64,000 bases of DNA from NCBI GenBank assembly GCA_965263485.1, contig CBDHHO010000004.1, positions 1,054,001-1,118,000 on the forward strand, read 5' to 3'. Origin of the DNA: Haliotispira sp965263485. GTDB taxonomy: Bacteria > Spirochaetota > Spirochaetia > SP-2023. Positions 16,964 to 26,279 of this stretch are shown piece after piece. Positions within the stretch are counted from its first letter, which is position 1; every line of letters begins with the position of its first letter. Under the pieces are notes generated by a model that worked only from the letters and a program-made list of their open reading frames with translations, made no database searches and had not been told where the DNA came from. Made by a program: the position numbers and the translations under genes.

Positions 16964-18442
16964 ATGATCCACGATTTTGAGACCAAAGTCTTTAAAAAAG
17001 AACCATATGATTTTGGGGGGACCAAAGAACAAATCATTCGCGGCGGGCGCGACTTGTTCCCGTTGCTGCACAAGGCCTTTGTCGGGATTAAAGTGATTGG
17101 CGTGATCGGCTGGGGCTCGCAGGGCCCGGCCCAGGCCCGGAACCTGCGCGACTCGCTTGAAGGCACAGGCATTCAAGTTAAGGTCGGACTGCGCAAACAG
17201 TCTTCGTCCTGGCAGGCCGCAGAACAGGTCGGTTTTACCGAGGCCAATGGTACTTTGTCCGAAATGTACGAACTGATTGCCGAGGCCGATTTAGTGCTGC
17301 TGCTGATTTCCGATGCGGCTCAGGCCCAACTCTATCCGCAGATGCTACCCAAAATCAAGTCGGGTGCGACCCTGGGTCTGTCCCATGGCTTCCTCAAGGG
17401 CTATATGGAATCAAAGGGCGACAGCTGGCCCAAAAACATCAATGTAGTGGCTGTTTGTCCCAAAGGTATGGGCCCTTCGGTGCGCCGCCTCTACGAGCAG
17501 GGCAGAGAAATCAACGGTGCGGGCATCAATTGCAGTTTTGCCGTAGAACAGGACATCGATGGCCGCGCCACCGACATCGCCCTCGGCTGGGCGGTAGCCC
17601 TCGGAGCCCCTTTTACCTTCAAGACCACTTTGGAGGCCGAATACCGCTCTGATATTTTTGGCGAGCGAGGCGTACTGCTGGGCGCCATCCACGGCATTGT
17701 CGAGGCCCTCTACGAGCGCTATACCCTGCAGGGCATGTCGCCCGAATCGGCCTTCAGGCGCAGCACGGAATCCCTGACTGGTCCGATTAATAGCAGCATC
17801 TCCCACGAAGGCATGCTGGGCCTCTACAATAAGCTAGAGGGTGCGGGTCGCAGGATTTTTGAGGAAGCCTACCTTGCGGCCTATCATCCGATGTATGAGA
17901 TCCTGTGGGAAATCTATGACGAGGTGGCCAGCCTCAACGAGCTGCGCGGGGTGGCTATGGCCGGCCTGCGCCACGATCGTTATCCGATGGGCAAAATTGA
18001 TACCACTACCATGTGGCAGGTCGGCGAGAAGGTGCGCGCGGCGCGCGGCAGCCTGTACGAGTACCAGGAAATTGACCCGTTTACGGCCGGCTGCTATGTT
18101 GCTTGCATGATGGCCCAGGTCGATCTGCTGCTGGAGAAGAATCACGTGATGTCCGAAGTGGTCAATGAATCCATCATCGAAGCGGTCGATTCACTGACAC
18201 CTTACATGCACAGCCGGGGTGTGGCATACATGGTGGACAACTGCTCGGTGACAGCTCGCCTAGGCGCCCGCAAATGGGCGCCCCGCTTTGACTATCTGCT
18301 CTCTCAGGTGGCCTTCCCGGCCATTGATACGCATTCAGTCAAGGACAGTGGGGAGCTCCAGGCCTTTCGCGAGCACCGGGTCCACAAGGCTATGGAAACC
18401 TGCGCTAAGCTGCGACCTTCTGTAGATATTTTTGTCCTGTGA
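16964..18442 (+). CDS. ilvC: Ketol-acid reductoisomerase, long class II type
   Basis: 492 residues, matching the long (E. coli/plant-like) KARI rather than the roughly 330-residue class I. It converts acetolactate or acetohydroxybutyrate to the dihydroxyacid in valine, leucine and isoleucine synthesis, using NADPH and Mg. Visible are GWGSQGPAQARNLRD (nucleotide loop near residue 50), LSHGFLKGYM, VAVCPKGMGPSVRR and the duplicated knotted C-terminal domains with ETTLE-type metal residues (FKTTLEAEYRSDIFGERG). GGAGG lies six bases before the ATG. The frame extends back to 16823 only through repeat sequence. No other ilv genes are nearby, so it is an isolated copy. Confidence 0.93.
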   Translation: MIHDFETKVFKKEPYDFGGTKEQIIRGGRDLFPLLHKAFVGIKVIGVIGWGSQGPAQARNLRDSLEGTGIQVKVGLRKQSSSWQAAEQVGFTEANGTLSEMYELIAEADLVLLLISDAAQAQLYPQMLPKIKSGATLGLSHGFLKGYMESKGDSWPKNINVVAVCPKGMGPSVRRLYEQGREINGAGINCSFAVEQDIDGRATDIALGWAVALGAPFTFKTTLEAEYRSDIFGERGVLLGAIHGIVEALYERYTLQGMSPESAFRRSTESLTGPINSSISHEGMLGLYNKLEGAGRRIFEEAYLAAYHPMYEILWEIYDEVASLNELRGVAMAGLRHDRYPMGKIDTTTMWQVGEKVRAARGSLYEYQEIDPFTAGCYVACMMAQVDLLLEKNHVMSEVVNESIIEAVDSLTPYMHSRGVAYMVDNCSVTARLGARKWAPRFDYLLSQVAFPAIDTHSVKDSGELQAFREHRVHKAMETCAKLRPSVDIFVL

Positions 18443-18475
18443 AAACGGTCCAGAATCTTGCTCCCGCTGCAAGTC

Positions 18476-18484
18476 GGGGGGGGG
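18476..18484 (+). repeat. Run of nine G between convergent ilvC and lnt
   Basis: A 9-G homopolymer in the 67-bp gap between the convergent stops of ilvC and lnt. Slippage here would not alter a protein. Noted because similar runs occur inside genes in this window. Confidence 0.9.
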
Positions 18485-18509
18485 AGGATCGGGGCAGCTT
18501 GGTACCGGT

Positions 18510-20384
18510 CTAACTGCTCTCAAGTCCGTCCAGCGGCAGGCGGAAGTATAGAATGCCCGGCACATTGGGCGGCAGGCGGGCCAGCAGGCGACCCTGTGGA
18601 TCAATGGTCGCGGTCTGACCCGAAGTGCTCCCACGCAGGAAATAGCGTCGGGTTTCCAGCGCACGGCTCACAGAACTACTGAGGTGCTGGAGTCCACCAA
18701 TCGGCGAAGGACTCCAAGAATCGTTGGAAACCGAGAGCAGAATATCAAAGTCCCGAGCCGGATCTCCCTCAAGAGCCCGCCTCAAAGACTCGGGAGCCAG
18801 CAGACGATGAGGCCAGTACAAGGGCAGCGAATCCTCATAGCAGATCATGGAATAGATTCTCAGCACCGGGAGTATTTTCCCCCTCAAGGGCAGCTCCAGC
18901 ACCGGGCTGCCCGTACCGGGACTGTATTTAGCAAAGCCTTTGCGCCGCAGCAAGGCATTGAGACGCGGCAGCTGCTTTTCCCAGCGGGCTTCTTCGGTAA
19001 ACGGCACCAGACGCTGTTTGTGATAAGTTGCCAGAATTTCGCCCCGCTGAACCAATAACAGGCTGTTGTAGAGCCCCCAGCGCTTCTCCCCGGGGAATTC
19101 TTCGGGCTGTCCGTAGTCGTTTGTACCAATCAGATACAGCGCCTGCGCCTGTTCCAGATAGCCCTGCAATTCCTTGGCTTGCAGCAAATCCCGATTGGCT
19201 CTGCGGAAATGCGCCAGATCCGCTGCGAGTTGCTTGCGTTGTTCCTCACTCTCATTGACTGCGGCCTCCAGTTGCAACTCCAGATCGCGGAGATGCTCCA
19301 GCACCGCAGTCACATCGCTTTGACTGTAATAGCGAAACACCGGTATAAAAGCCGTCTCCGACCAGATAATCAACTCGGCATTGCGCTGCTCGGCCCGGCG
19401 GCTGAGCTCCAGCAAACGCCGCAGTGCCTGATAGCTGGTATCCTGTTCAGTCTGCCACGAATTGATATTGTGTTGCAGCAATGCCACGTTCAATCGGTCG
19501 GGGCTGCGCGGCAATTCTTGACCAGGCTCGTCCCCCGACAGCTCCAAACGGATATCTTGGCCCGGAGGCTCAGCCGCATCAGCTGCGGCAGACAGGGTGG
19601 AAGGAGAACTGTTGGCAAAACTGAAGTGGAGCAAAAGCACAGCAAACGCGGATCCCGTGATCAGCAGACCGGGCAACAGGTACTTTGTCCTTGCTGAAGG
19701 TTTTTGTGTGCCCAGTTGAGGGAATGGTACAAATTGAAGCAGTACGGTGTGAGCACAAAGCGCGGGCAGCAGAATCAGCAGGTAGGAGAGGTTTTGCAAC
19801 CAGAAATTACTGCTGAAACGCATTACCGCCGGAAAGAGATAGTGGCTGTAGAGCAAACTGCCATAAGTATAAGCCACCCAGCCCGTAGATTTGGCGTATT
19901 CAAGCAATAGCCACAGCAGCATAAAGGCCAGGTAGTGCAGGCTTTCGGGCAGATGTTTGCCCACAATCCACTTACGCAGCAGGTAGTAAGCGGCAAAAAA
20001 CAAACTGAAATAATACAAGTATATGCCTGGAATCAACGTGAACGCGATCCAGTCGTAGTCCTTCAGCCACAGACTCAGCAACAGATAACTACCAAAACCG
20101 TAGCAGGCTCCGCAGAAGAACGCTTGGGACAGGCTGCGCAAGCGGCGCAGAGCCTCTATTAAGGGCAGCGCAAACAAAAAAATCAGGCTCGGCAGGCCGC
20201 GTTGAAGTACTCGATCCAAGCCAGACGACAGTAGCGGGAGGCCTTCCAGCATGCTGCTGGGAAAACTGAGCGCAAACAGCAGGGCGGAGAGCAGTAATAA
20301 GAACAGGGGACTATTCAGCAGGTAGTGAGCCACTTTACGAGACTTGCTGCGAAGCAGCAAGAACAAATATTCAGCATTGTTCAT
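18510..20384 (-). CDS. lnt: Apolipoprotein N-acyltransferase
   Basis: About 624 residues; adds the third acyl chain to lipoproteins in the inner membrane. The N-terminal half has about six to eight membrane spans. The C-terminal half is the nitrilase-like domain with the catalytic triad visible in order: Glu in IIWSETAF, Lys in YHKQRLVPFTE and Cys in MICYEDSLP, plus SNDSWSPSPIGGLQHL near the end. The frame is open to 20441 via a GTG overlapping the upstream gene; the ATG at 20384 gives a normal N-terminus, though neither has a strong ribosome site. It is longer than E. coli Lnt (512) because of a charged linker and a coiled segment around residues 380-430. It closes the flgF-flgG-TPR-TPR cluster. 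Confidence 0.9.
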   Translation of the reverse strand: MNNAEYLFLLLRSKSRKVAHYLLNSPLFLLLLSALLFALSFPSSMLEGLPLLSSGLDRVLQRGLPSLIFLFALPLIEALRRLRSLSQAFFCGACYGFGSYLLLSLWLKDYDWIAFTLIPGIYLYYFSLFFAAYYLLRKWIVGKHLPESLHYLAFMLLWLLLEYAKSTGWVAYTYGSLLYSHYLFPAVMRFSSNFWLQNLSYLLILLPALCAHTVLLQFVPFPQLGTQKPSARTKYLLPGLLITGSAFAVLLLHFSFANSSPSTLSAAADAAEPPGQDIRLELSGDEPGQELPRSPDRLNVALLQHNINSWQTEQDTSYQALRRLLELSRRAEQRNAELIIWSETAFIPVFRYYSQSDVTAVLEHLRDLELQLEAAVNESEEQRKQLAADLAHFRRANRDLLQAKELQGYLEQAQALYLIGTNDYGQPEEFPGEKRWGLYNSLLLVQRGEILATYHKQRLVPFTEEARWEKQLPRLNALLRRKGFAKYSPGTGSPVLELPLRGKILPVLRIYSMICYEDSLPLYWPHRLLAPESLRRALEGDPARDFDILLSVSNDSWSPSPIGGLQHLSSSVSRALETRRYFLRGSTSGQTATIDPQGRLLARLPPNVPGILYFRLPLDGLESS

Positions 20385-20421
20385 ATAAACAACCCGGTTG
20401 GTGAAGCTTCCGAGTAGTCTC

Positions 20422-21663
20422 TCAGTCTGGCAGATAGGCACCCAAAGGAATTTGTTTGTCGATAAAAGACTGGCGCAGCTGAGATTTCGCTCGCGAATTC
20501 CACTCCCCAGCCTGCGGCAGGTAGCTCAACACGTTAAAAATATTGTTGGCACTGTCCATATAACCCTGAATAGACAGAGCCGAGCTGATAAAGTACAGTT
20601 CTTGGTACAGCTGGTTTTTGTACAAGAGCTCGCTCGTCACCGGGTGCTGCTCCAGCGTATTCAGATAATATCCCAAGAGACTAAAGTGATATAGGGGGTC
20701 GACTTCCTGTATCTTGGCAATAATCCGGGGCAGCTGGAGCTCCGGTTCCTTGAGTGAGAGGTCGTTGAGCTGCCACTCAAACGGGTAATCAATACCCACA
20801 CTTTCCAAGTCGCTGCTCAATTTGTCGATGATGTACTCCGGGTTGATGTCGTATAGCTCCTCAATTGTCTGGGGTATGCGGGTGATATACTGCTCCTGCT
20901 TCAGGTAGCTGACCCCTTGCGACAGGGTCGAAATTACCGAATACAGGCCCAAGCGCAGGGTGTCATTGTAATATGTTTGTTTGTAATAAAATAAAGAAAG
21001 CTCGTTCAGTGCCGGAATGATGTAAAAGTACGAGTCATCATAGTAGTATAAGACCTTATCCATTCCCTGTCCTTGCAGCATTGAGCGTATCTGACGGCCC
21101 TTGCGCAGGCTCTCCGCTGTGCTCGGCAGCTCCATTGTTACTGCTTTCAGCATCGTTGCTTCATACTGATAATAATCCTGCTGGCGGTAATACAAGTTGG
21201 CCAGCATCATATATACTTTGTAAATATCCTTCGTATCATAGAAAAATTCTTTCTGATCCAGACTGGTTTTCATTTGGGCAATTGCCAGATTCAAATTATT
21301 ATCCGCGTCAAAAATCCGTCCGATCCAGTAATTTGCTTCGGGAGCATAGCTGCTACTGTTGCGTACCAGCAGAAACTTGCGCAGGGCTTCGCCGTAATCA
21401 CCCTGCCGATAAAGCAGTTCCCCCTGTTTAAGGATCAGCCAGCCAGGGGCACGCTGCTCGGCCACGACCGGAGAGAGCTGCTGCTGCACCTCAATCCCAG
21501 TTTCTGCTCCGTTCTGAGCTTCGACTCCACGATCGTCTTGCAAATTTTGGGCGTTCAAACCGGCGCTAAACAACAAGACTGAACAGAGAAAGGCAATAGG
21601 CCGAACAGAGCCCAGAATACCAAGCATAGCAGCGGAAATATTGGCAAACGCAACAACAAGCAT
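20422..21663 (-). CDS. Secreted TPR protein, candidate flagellar-collar component
   Basis: 413 residues with a signal peptide (MLVVAFANISAAML... to about SAGLNAQ) and helical repeats such as WLILKQGELLYRQGDYGEALRKF and MLANLYYRQQDYYQYEATML, typical of TPR scaffolds exported to the periplasm. The frame runs back to 21732 through a 34-bp repeat element; the ATG at 21663 has GAGG eight bases upstream and is preferred. It lies directly upstream of lnt and downstream of a second TPR protein and the flagellar rod genes. I do not recognise a specific family; a collar role is inferred from context and the known spirochaete Flc TPR proteins. Confidence 0.75.
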   Translation of the reverse strand: MLVVAFANISAAMLGILGSVRPIAFLCSVLLFSAGLNAQNLQDDRGVEAQNGAETGIEVQQQLSPVVAEQRAPGWLILKQGELLYRQGDYGEALRKFLLVRNSSSYAPEANYWIGRIFDADNNLNLAIAQMKTSLDQKEFFYDTKDIYKVYMMLANLYYRQQDYYQYEATMLKAVTMELPSTAESLRKGRQIRSMLQGQGMDKVLYYYDDSYFYIIPALNELSLFYYKQTYYNDTLRLGLYSVISTLSQGVSYLKQEQYITRIPQTIEELYDINPEYIIDKLSSDLESVGIDYPFEWQLNDLSLKEPELQLPRIIAKIQEVDPLYHFSLLGYYLNTLEQHPVTSELLYKNQLYQELYFISSALSIQGYMDSANNIFNVLSYLPQAGEWNSRAKSQLRQSFIDKQIPLGAYLPD

Positions 21664-21687
21664 AGGGAAACCTCGGAAATCATTCAT

Positions 21688-21721
21688 GGGCAGCTCTAAA
21701 AATTCCATTTTAGAGCTGCCC
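21688..21721. repeat. Minimal 34-bp palindromic form of the TNNA repeat
   Basis: GGGCAGCTCTAAAAATTC followed almost at once by the complementary end, so the element has lost its whole interior and is just two ends back to back. Arms pair over about 15 bp. It lies 25 bp upstream of the TPR gene start, between the two TPR genes. Confidence 0.88.
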
Positions 21722-21759
21722 TTAAGGAACATATCGGCTGACTCCAGCTGAGCCGTCTG

Positions 21760-24700
21760 CTAGTAATCCATGGTCTGCTGCAAATGGATCGGATCATTTA
21801 TATCCAGCCAATATGGCTGAATATCCGGATTGGCCAAGGGCAAGCTGATCCGGCTTCCCAAAATCTCCTTGAGATTGCGATCCGGCAAGCTCCCCGGTAC
21901 CAAGCCCTGGGCCGGGACCGCAGCTTCTAAGAGGTCAATAGTCTTCTTGGTCAGCAAGCGCGGACGGAACAGCAATTCAGCTGGCAGCTTCAATGAAACG
22001 GTACTTTCACGACTCAGGACATCTAGGTAGCCCAAGCCCTGAATCAAGTAAGTCATCGCCATTTCTTCGTTGCGGATATTGGGACTTTGAAGTGCTTCCC
22101 GGTAGTAGGAAACCCCCAAATCATTGGCCAAGCGCACCAGCATAAACAGGCGGTCACGGGCTTCCTGAGAGTACTGGGGGTCAATCAGGAAGCTGCTACG
22201 CAACTCTTCTTGCAGTGAGGAATAGGCATCTTCCAGCGCACCCTGCGCACTGTTGAAACTACCGGCTTGCAGCAAGCTGTTGCCCAGCGCATATTTGACT
22301 TTGTTATTCCCCTTCAATGCCAGCTGACTCTCCAAAAACTGGGGCACCGCGCGCTCAAAATCACCCTTCTGGTAGAGCTGATAACCAAAGCGATAACGGA
22401 GATACGGGTCTTCCGTTCCTAAGGCAATGGCTTTCTGATAATAAGGTACGGCACTCAGCGAACTAGGCATATTCTGGTAGTAAAAATCGCCAAACATCGC
22501 ATAAACATCGGCGTTCTGCGACTGATCGAACAGCAGGTGGCGGCGCTCTGCTTCTTTTAACTGCGCCATCAGGTGGTTCAGCACCATGCTGGCAGCAAGA
22601 GGCGTCTCATTGCTTCTCGCTGCGAAATGGGCGCGCTGCCTGCTCAGGGCCAGTTTCTCCAGCAAGACCGATTCATCATCGCGTTCATCGCGATATCTCA
22701 GAAAAAATTCTGACATATCCAAAGCTTCGAGCTCATTGGCGCGATCGCCAATGAGCTCATAATAACGGGCCAAGGAACGATAAACTTCCATGCTGTTGCT
22801 GTTGGCCCGTTTGGCGTTGAGTAACAGTTTTTTGGCGACCGCTACATTGCCCTCTTCCAAATAGTAATCAGCTGTCTTGCTCATCACCCGGGCAAACAAA
22901 TCCGGAGGAACTTGCAGCTTCAAGGGGTCGGCCTCCAAGAAGAAAGAAGTCAGTTTTTGCAACTGGGCTTCGTTATTGCTGTAGGGAGTGGTGCGAATAT
23001 AGGAATCCAACAGATAGAGCAGGGGCAAATCATCCCGGCTCTCCAGACTGTAGGTGGTGGCAAAGACCTTCCGGGCATCTTCATAGCGAGCCGGATCTAC
23101 TTCTCCCCAATGGAGATAATTTTGTCCGCGTACTATCAGGGAGTCATAGTCACGCCCAAAACGGTCGTAATACCGCTGTATAAGCTCTTCTGCCTTGGCG
23201 TATTCACCCATTTCCCGACTCAAAAGGAGTATGTACTGAAACCAAGCCGCTCTATAGTCCGGGTATAGCCGAAGGGTTTCGCGCAGCTTGAAAGTTGATT
23301 CGGCAAAATCCTTGCGGCCGGCATAGGCTTGTGCGTATTTCAAATACCAAGACCGGTAAGGCCAGCCTTTGACAAATACAGTATCATTGAACAGTGGCCA
23401 GCCATCAGAAGCTAGGGTGAAATAATATTCGGCATCGCTAAAATGATCGCGTTGGATTTGAGAATAACCTTTCCGGTAATACAAATGCGATTGTATGGGC
23501 CGATAAACATAATAAAAGGGCAGCCATAACAGCAGAGCTATCAGCACAAGGGCATGGAAGGCATACCGCAACAGGGGCCAGCCAATTTGTGCGAACTGAC
23601 GATGAAACCTGGTATCCGGCTTAGTGTGGTCCAGCCCATGATAGCGATGGCTCTTGGGCAGGATGATACGCTTTCCGGTCTGTGAAAAAAAGTAGTTGGC
23701 CACTTTGCGGGGATTGGCCCCGGAGCTGACCATTTCCACCAAGGTTTCTACGGCTGCTTCGTTTAGCTCATTTTCACCAATTTCTTCTTCAATCGCCAGC
23801 TTTAAAGCAATCGGATACAAGCTCAGCTGCAGCAGAAAATCACGTGCACCTTCGTGGGGAATATAAAACTCTAATTCTTCGTATTTGTGTTCGTCTTCTT
23901 CAATGTCTTCTTCACTGATATTCAGCAGATCAATGCTGCTGCGATGCTGCTGCAGTGCCTGCTCCAGCTGGGCAACGTCTTCCAGCGCAGAAACATTCTG
24001 CTCGGGAGGCCCGGGCAGCTCATCTTCCCGAGAGGCAGGGTCTGTGGAGTTCTCATCGTCAAAATCCCCAGAAGCTCCCGTCTCCTGTCCCCCTGGCAGC
24101 TCGACCGGAGCTTCAAAATCAAGTCCCTCAGCTGTCTCTTCCAGAGGCTGCTCATCTTCGATTGCAGCAGCTTCAGAATCGGCAATGATCGAGAAGTCAG
24201 ACTCGCCGGGCGCAATAAAAGAATCAGCAGCGGACTCTTCGGCTGCCCAAAATTCTTGGTCCTCCGGAACGGGCGAAATTACTTCTTCTGCTCCTCCGGA
24301 TGGGCGGGGCTCTTCGCTATTTTCTGCTTCCAAAGCGGAACTTGCCGGCTCTTCTTTCGATTTCGCGGGAGGTTCGGGAAACTCTATAATTGCGGAAGTA
24401 TCCTCTTCTTCGTCATCTTCGAGGATCTCTGCGCTCAGACGCTCACTGTCGAGCTCGCCAAAGCCCACATCCAACATCTGATACACCGCCTGAGGTATGA
24501 CGCTTGTCTCCGCTATGCTCTCCGGCTCTTGCGCAGCAGCAATATCAGATGCTGCCGGAGGGGCTAGAATTTTTTCGGTATCGCCCCCGGTAGAATTGTA
24601 GAGTAGTTCATCAAATTCTGATGGTAGTGCATGTGATGCAGTAGCAGGAGACTCGGGATTTTCTTCATTGTCAAAGAAATCCCAATCCCTGCCGAAATTG

Positions 24701-24969
24701 TCTGCTGCAAGTCCTTCATCACGCATCGGAGCAGGAGTTGATCCGGATTGTGCTTCTGCCCGCCCTTCCCGCGCTTCTTGTCCACCGGAGAACTCTTTCG
24801 CCCCTTCGTGTGGCCCGGGCGCAGCAAGCAACTCGGGCATCAAAGGTAAAGCTTCTTCCCCCGGTTGAACATCTTCCAACATCTCAGCGCGGGATTCCGC
24901 TACTGCGGGCTCATTGCCAAGCTGGTTTATCGCATTTTTAAAAGCGTTAAGGTCTTGAATAGAAGGCAT
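21760..24969 (-). CDS. Large membrane-anchored TPR protein, FlcA-like collar candidate
   Basis: 1069 residues in three parts: an acidic, Ala/Pro/Glu-rich low-complexity N-terminal 340 residues; a short folded segment with one membrane span (YAFHALVLIALLLWLPFYYV, near residue 475); and a periplasmic array of TPR-like repeats (YSQIQRDHFSDAEYYFTLA, KAEELIQRYYDRFGRDYDSL, AIALGTEDPYLRYRFGYQLY). This cytoplasm-membrane-periplasm layout resembles FlcA, the TPR scaffold of the Borrelia periplasmic flagellar collar, and it sits in line with flgF and flgG. That assignment is inference; the TPR architecture and topology are visible. A 13-bp-arm palindrome is embedded at 22729-22758. Confidence 0.82.
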   Translation of the reverse strand: MPSIQDLNAFKNAINQLGNEPAVAESRAEMLEDVQPGEEALPLMPELLAAPGPHEGAKEFSGGQEAREGRAEAQSGSTPAPMRDEGLAADNFGRDWDFFDNEENPESPATASHALPSEFDELLYNSTGGDTEKILAPPAASDIAAAQEPESIAETSVIPQAVYQMLDVGFGELDSERLSAEILEDDEEEDTSAIIEFPEPPAKSKEEPASSALEAENSEEPRPSGGAEEVISPVPEDQEFWAAEESAADSFIAPGESDFSIIADSEAAAIEDEQPLEETAEGLDFEAPVELPGGQETGASGDFDDENSTDPASREDELPGPPEQNVSALEDVAQLEQALQQHRSSIDLLNISEEDIEEDEHKYEELEFYIPHEGARDFLLQLSLYPIALKLAIEEEIGENELNEAAVETLVEMVSSGANPRKVANYFFSQTGKRIILPKSHRYHGLDHTKPDTRFHRQFAQIGWPLLRYAFHALVLIALLLWLPFYYVYRPIQSHLYYRKGYSQIQRDHFSDAEYYFTLASDGWPLFNDTVFVKGWPYRSWYLKYAQAYAGRKDFAESTFKLRETLRLYPDYRAAWFQYILLLSREMGEYAKAEELIQRYYDRFGRDYDSLIVRGQNYLHWGEVDPARYEDARKVFATTYSLESRDDLPLLYLLDSYIRTTPYSNNEAQLQKLTSFFLEADPLKLQVPPDLFARVMSKTADYYLEEGNVAVAKKLLLNAKRANSNSMEVYRSLARYYELIGDRANELEALDMSEFFLRYRDERDDESVLLEKLALSRQRAHFAARSNETPLAASMVLNHLMAQLKEAERRHLLFDQSQNADVYAMFGDFYYQNMPSSLSAVPYYQKAIALGTEDPYLRYRFGYQLYQKGDFERAVPQFLESQLALKGNNKVKYALGNSLLQAGSFNSAQGALEDAYSSLQEELRSSFLIDPQYSQEARDRLFMLVRLANDLGVSYYREALQSPNIRNEEMAMTYLIQGLGYLDVLSRESTVSLKLPAELLFRPRLLTKKTIDLLEAAVPAQGLVPGSLPDRNLKEILGSRISLPLANPDIQPYWLDINDPIHLQQTMDY
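22729..22758. repeat. 13-bp-arm perfect inverted repeat inside the TPR gene
   Basis: GAGCTCATTGGCG, a CGAT centre, then the exact reverse complement. It encodes ELIGDRANEL in the TPR array. Unrelated to the mobile element family. Confidence 0.9.
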
Positions 24970-25038
24970 CTTATTCTGAAGCTCTGGCTCAACGGCACGA
25001 TAACGGTGCTAATGCAGGTACAGGATATGGCGGGCTGC

Positions 25039-25827
25039 TTAGCGCTTGATGTTGATGGCAGTGTTCAACATGCTGTCGCTGGTCTGTATGGCACGGGAAT
25101 TAAATTCATAGGCCCGGTTAGCCACAATCATATTGACCATTTCCCTAGCCATATTGACGTTCGAGTACTCCAAGAAGCGTTGGTGCAAAGACCCCATGCC
25201 CTCTTCCGGGCTGCCCTGAATCGCCTCACCCGATGCTGCGGTCTCTTGGAAAACATTCTCTCCCATGGCCTCCAAGCCCGCCGGATTGACGAAGCGAAAC
25301 AGCTCAATCTGACCCACTTCGGTCACATCATTGTCTATGCGAACATTGACCTTGCCATCCCGGGTAATGGTCAAATCTGTTTCCAAATTAATGTTTCCCG
25401 GCAGGATGATTTCCGGCGACAGGCGGAAACCCTGGGCTGTGACCAGCTGCTTGTTGGCATCCACTTTAAAAGCACCGTTGCGAGTATAAGCGTATTCGCC
25501 GTTGGACAGCTCCACCCGGAAGAAGCCTTCGCCCTGAATCGCCATGTCTACAGGGTTTTCGCTGGCTTTGATGATACCCTGATGAAACATCCGCTGCGTC
25601 GCTGAAACCCGGCTGCCGTGGCCAATCGAAACATCCAGCGGACGCAGCGTTTCATCAGTGGCCGGAGTTCCGGCCAGTTTCTGATGGGAATAGAGCAGGT
25701 CTTCAAACTCGGCCCGCACTCGGCGGTAGCCCACGGTATTGACGTTGGCCAGATTGTTGGCAATCGTGTCAAAATATTGCTGTGTGCTGTTCATGCCCGA
25801 AGCAGCTGTCCAAAGTGAGCGTATCAT
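25039..25827 (-). CDS. flgG: Flagellar basal-body distal rod protein FlgG
   Basis: 262 residues, the usual FlgG length. N-terminal rod motif SLWTAASGMNSTQQYFDTIANNLANVNTVGYR and C-terminal EYSNVNMAREMVNMIVANRAYEFNSRAIQTSDSML are diagnostic of axial proteins that coil into the rod. In spirochaetes the rod drives a periplasmic flagellum. The frame is open to 25896; the ATG at 25827 has GGGAG eight bases upstream and begins the conserved MIRSLWTAASGM. Together with flgF it forms an operon interrupted by a 358-bp repeat element. Confidence 0.95.
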   Translation of the reverse strand: MIRSLWTAASGMNSTQQYFDTIANNLANVNTVGYRRVRAEFEDLLYSHQKLAGTPATDETLRPLDVSIGHGSRVSATQRMFHQGIIKASENPVDMAIQGEGFFRVELSNGEYAYTRNGAFKVDANKQLVTAQGFRLSPEIILPGNINLETDLTITRDGKVNVRIDNDVTEVGQIELFRFVNPAGLEAMGENVFQETAASGEAIQGSPEEGMGSLHQRFLEYSNVNMAREMVNMIVANRAYEFNSRAIQTSDSMLNTAINIKR

Positions 25828-25921
25828 AATAAATCTCCCGGGAAGTTCTAAAATTTGCTGCCGCTTTTGAAGCGAGGGACTTGGGCGCCAAGCCATACAT
25901 TTTGGCTCGAAAACGTTTTAA

Positions 25922-26279
25922 GGGGACCTCTAAAAATGGTATCGCTTCGCGAGAATTGTACAATCGCTCTGCTTTGCAGCAGCGATTGTCCCGCGTTTTG
26001 ATGCGAGACGAAGGCTCCGATGCGAGCCTGTGCAGCATTGGAGAAATGGGAAGGCCCGTGCACAGCCAGGGCCGACCTTCCTTTTTTGCGGCAGCGAGTA
26101 ACGGAAGCCGAGCCATGCTTTGCCGTATGGCACCAATGTGAGCTGGCGCAGCATTGGTGAACTGGCAGGCCGTGCGCAGCAAAGAGCCTACTTCCTCTCT
26201 TTCGTGACAAAGCTGCTCCGTGAAAAAGACCGAGTCTGGCGCGCCATCCTTCTGTGGTGGGGAATTTTTAGAGGCCCCC
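25922..26279 (+). mobile_element. Long-type TNNA repeat element, 358 bp, target duplication TTAA
   Basis: Both ends are present (GGGGACCTCTAAAAATGG left; GGGAATTTTTAGAGGCCCCC right), flanked by perfect TTAA at 25918-25921 and 26280-26283. The right TTAA contains the TAA stop of flgF, so the insertion landed on the stop codon without destroying it. It separates flgF from flgG by more than 450 bp. Confidence 0.92.

Noticed and set aside
23885..24567. Two long serine- or arginine-rich frames on the plus strand
   Set aside because: Antisense of the Glu/Asp-rich part of the TPR gene, whose codon bias yields open Ser/Phe-rich complements.
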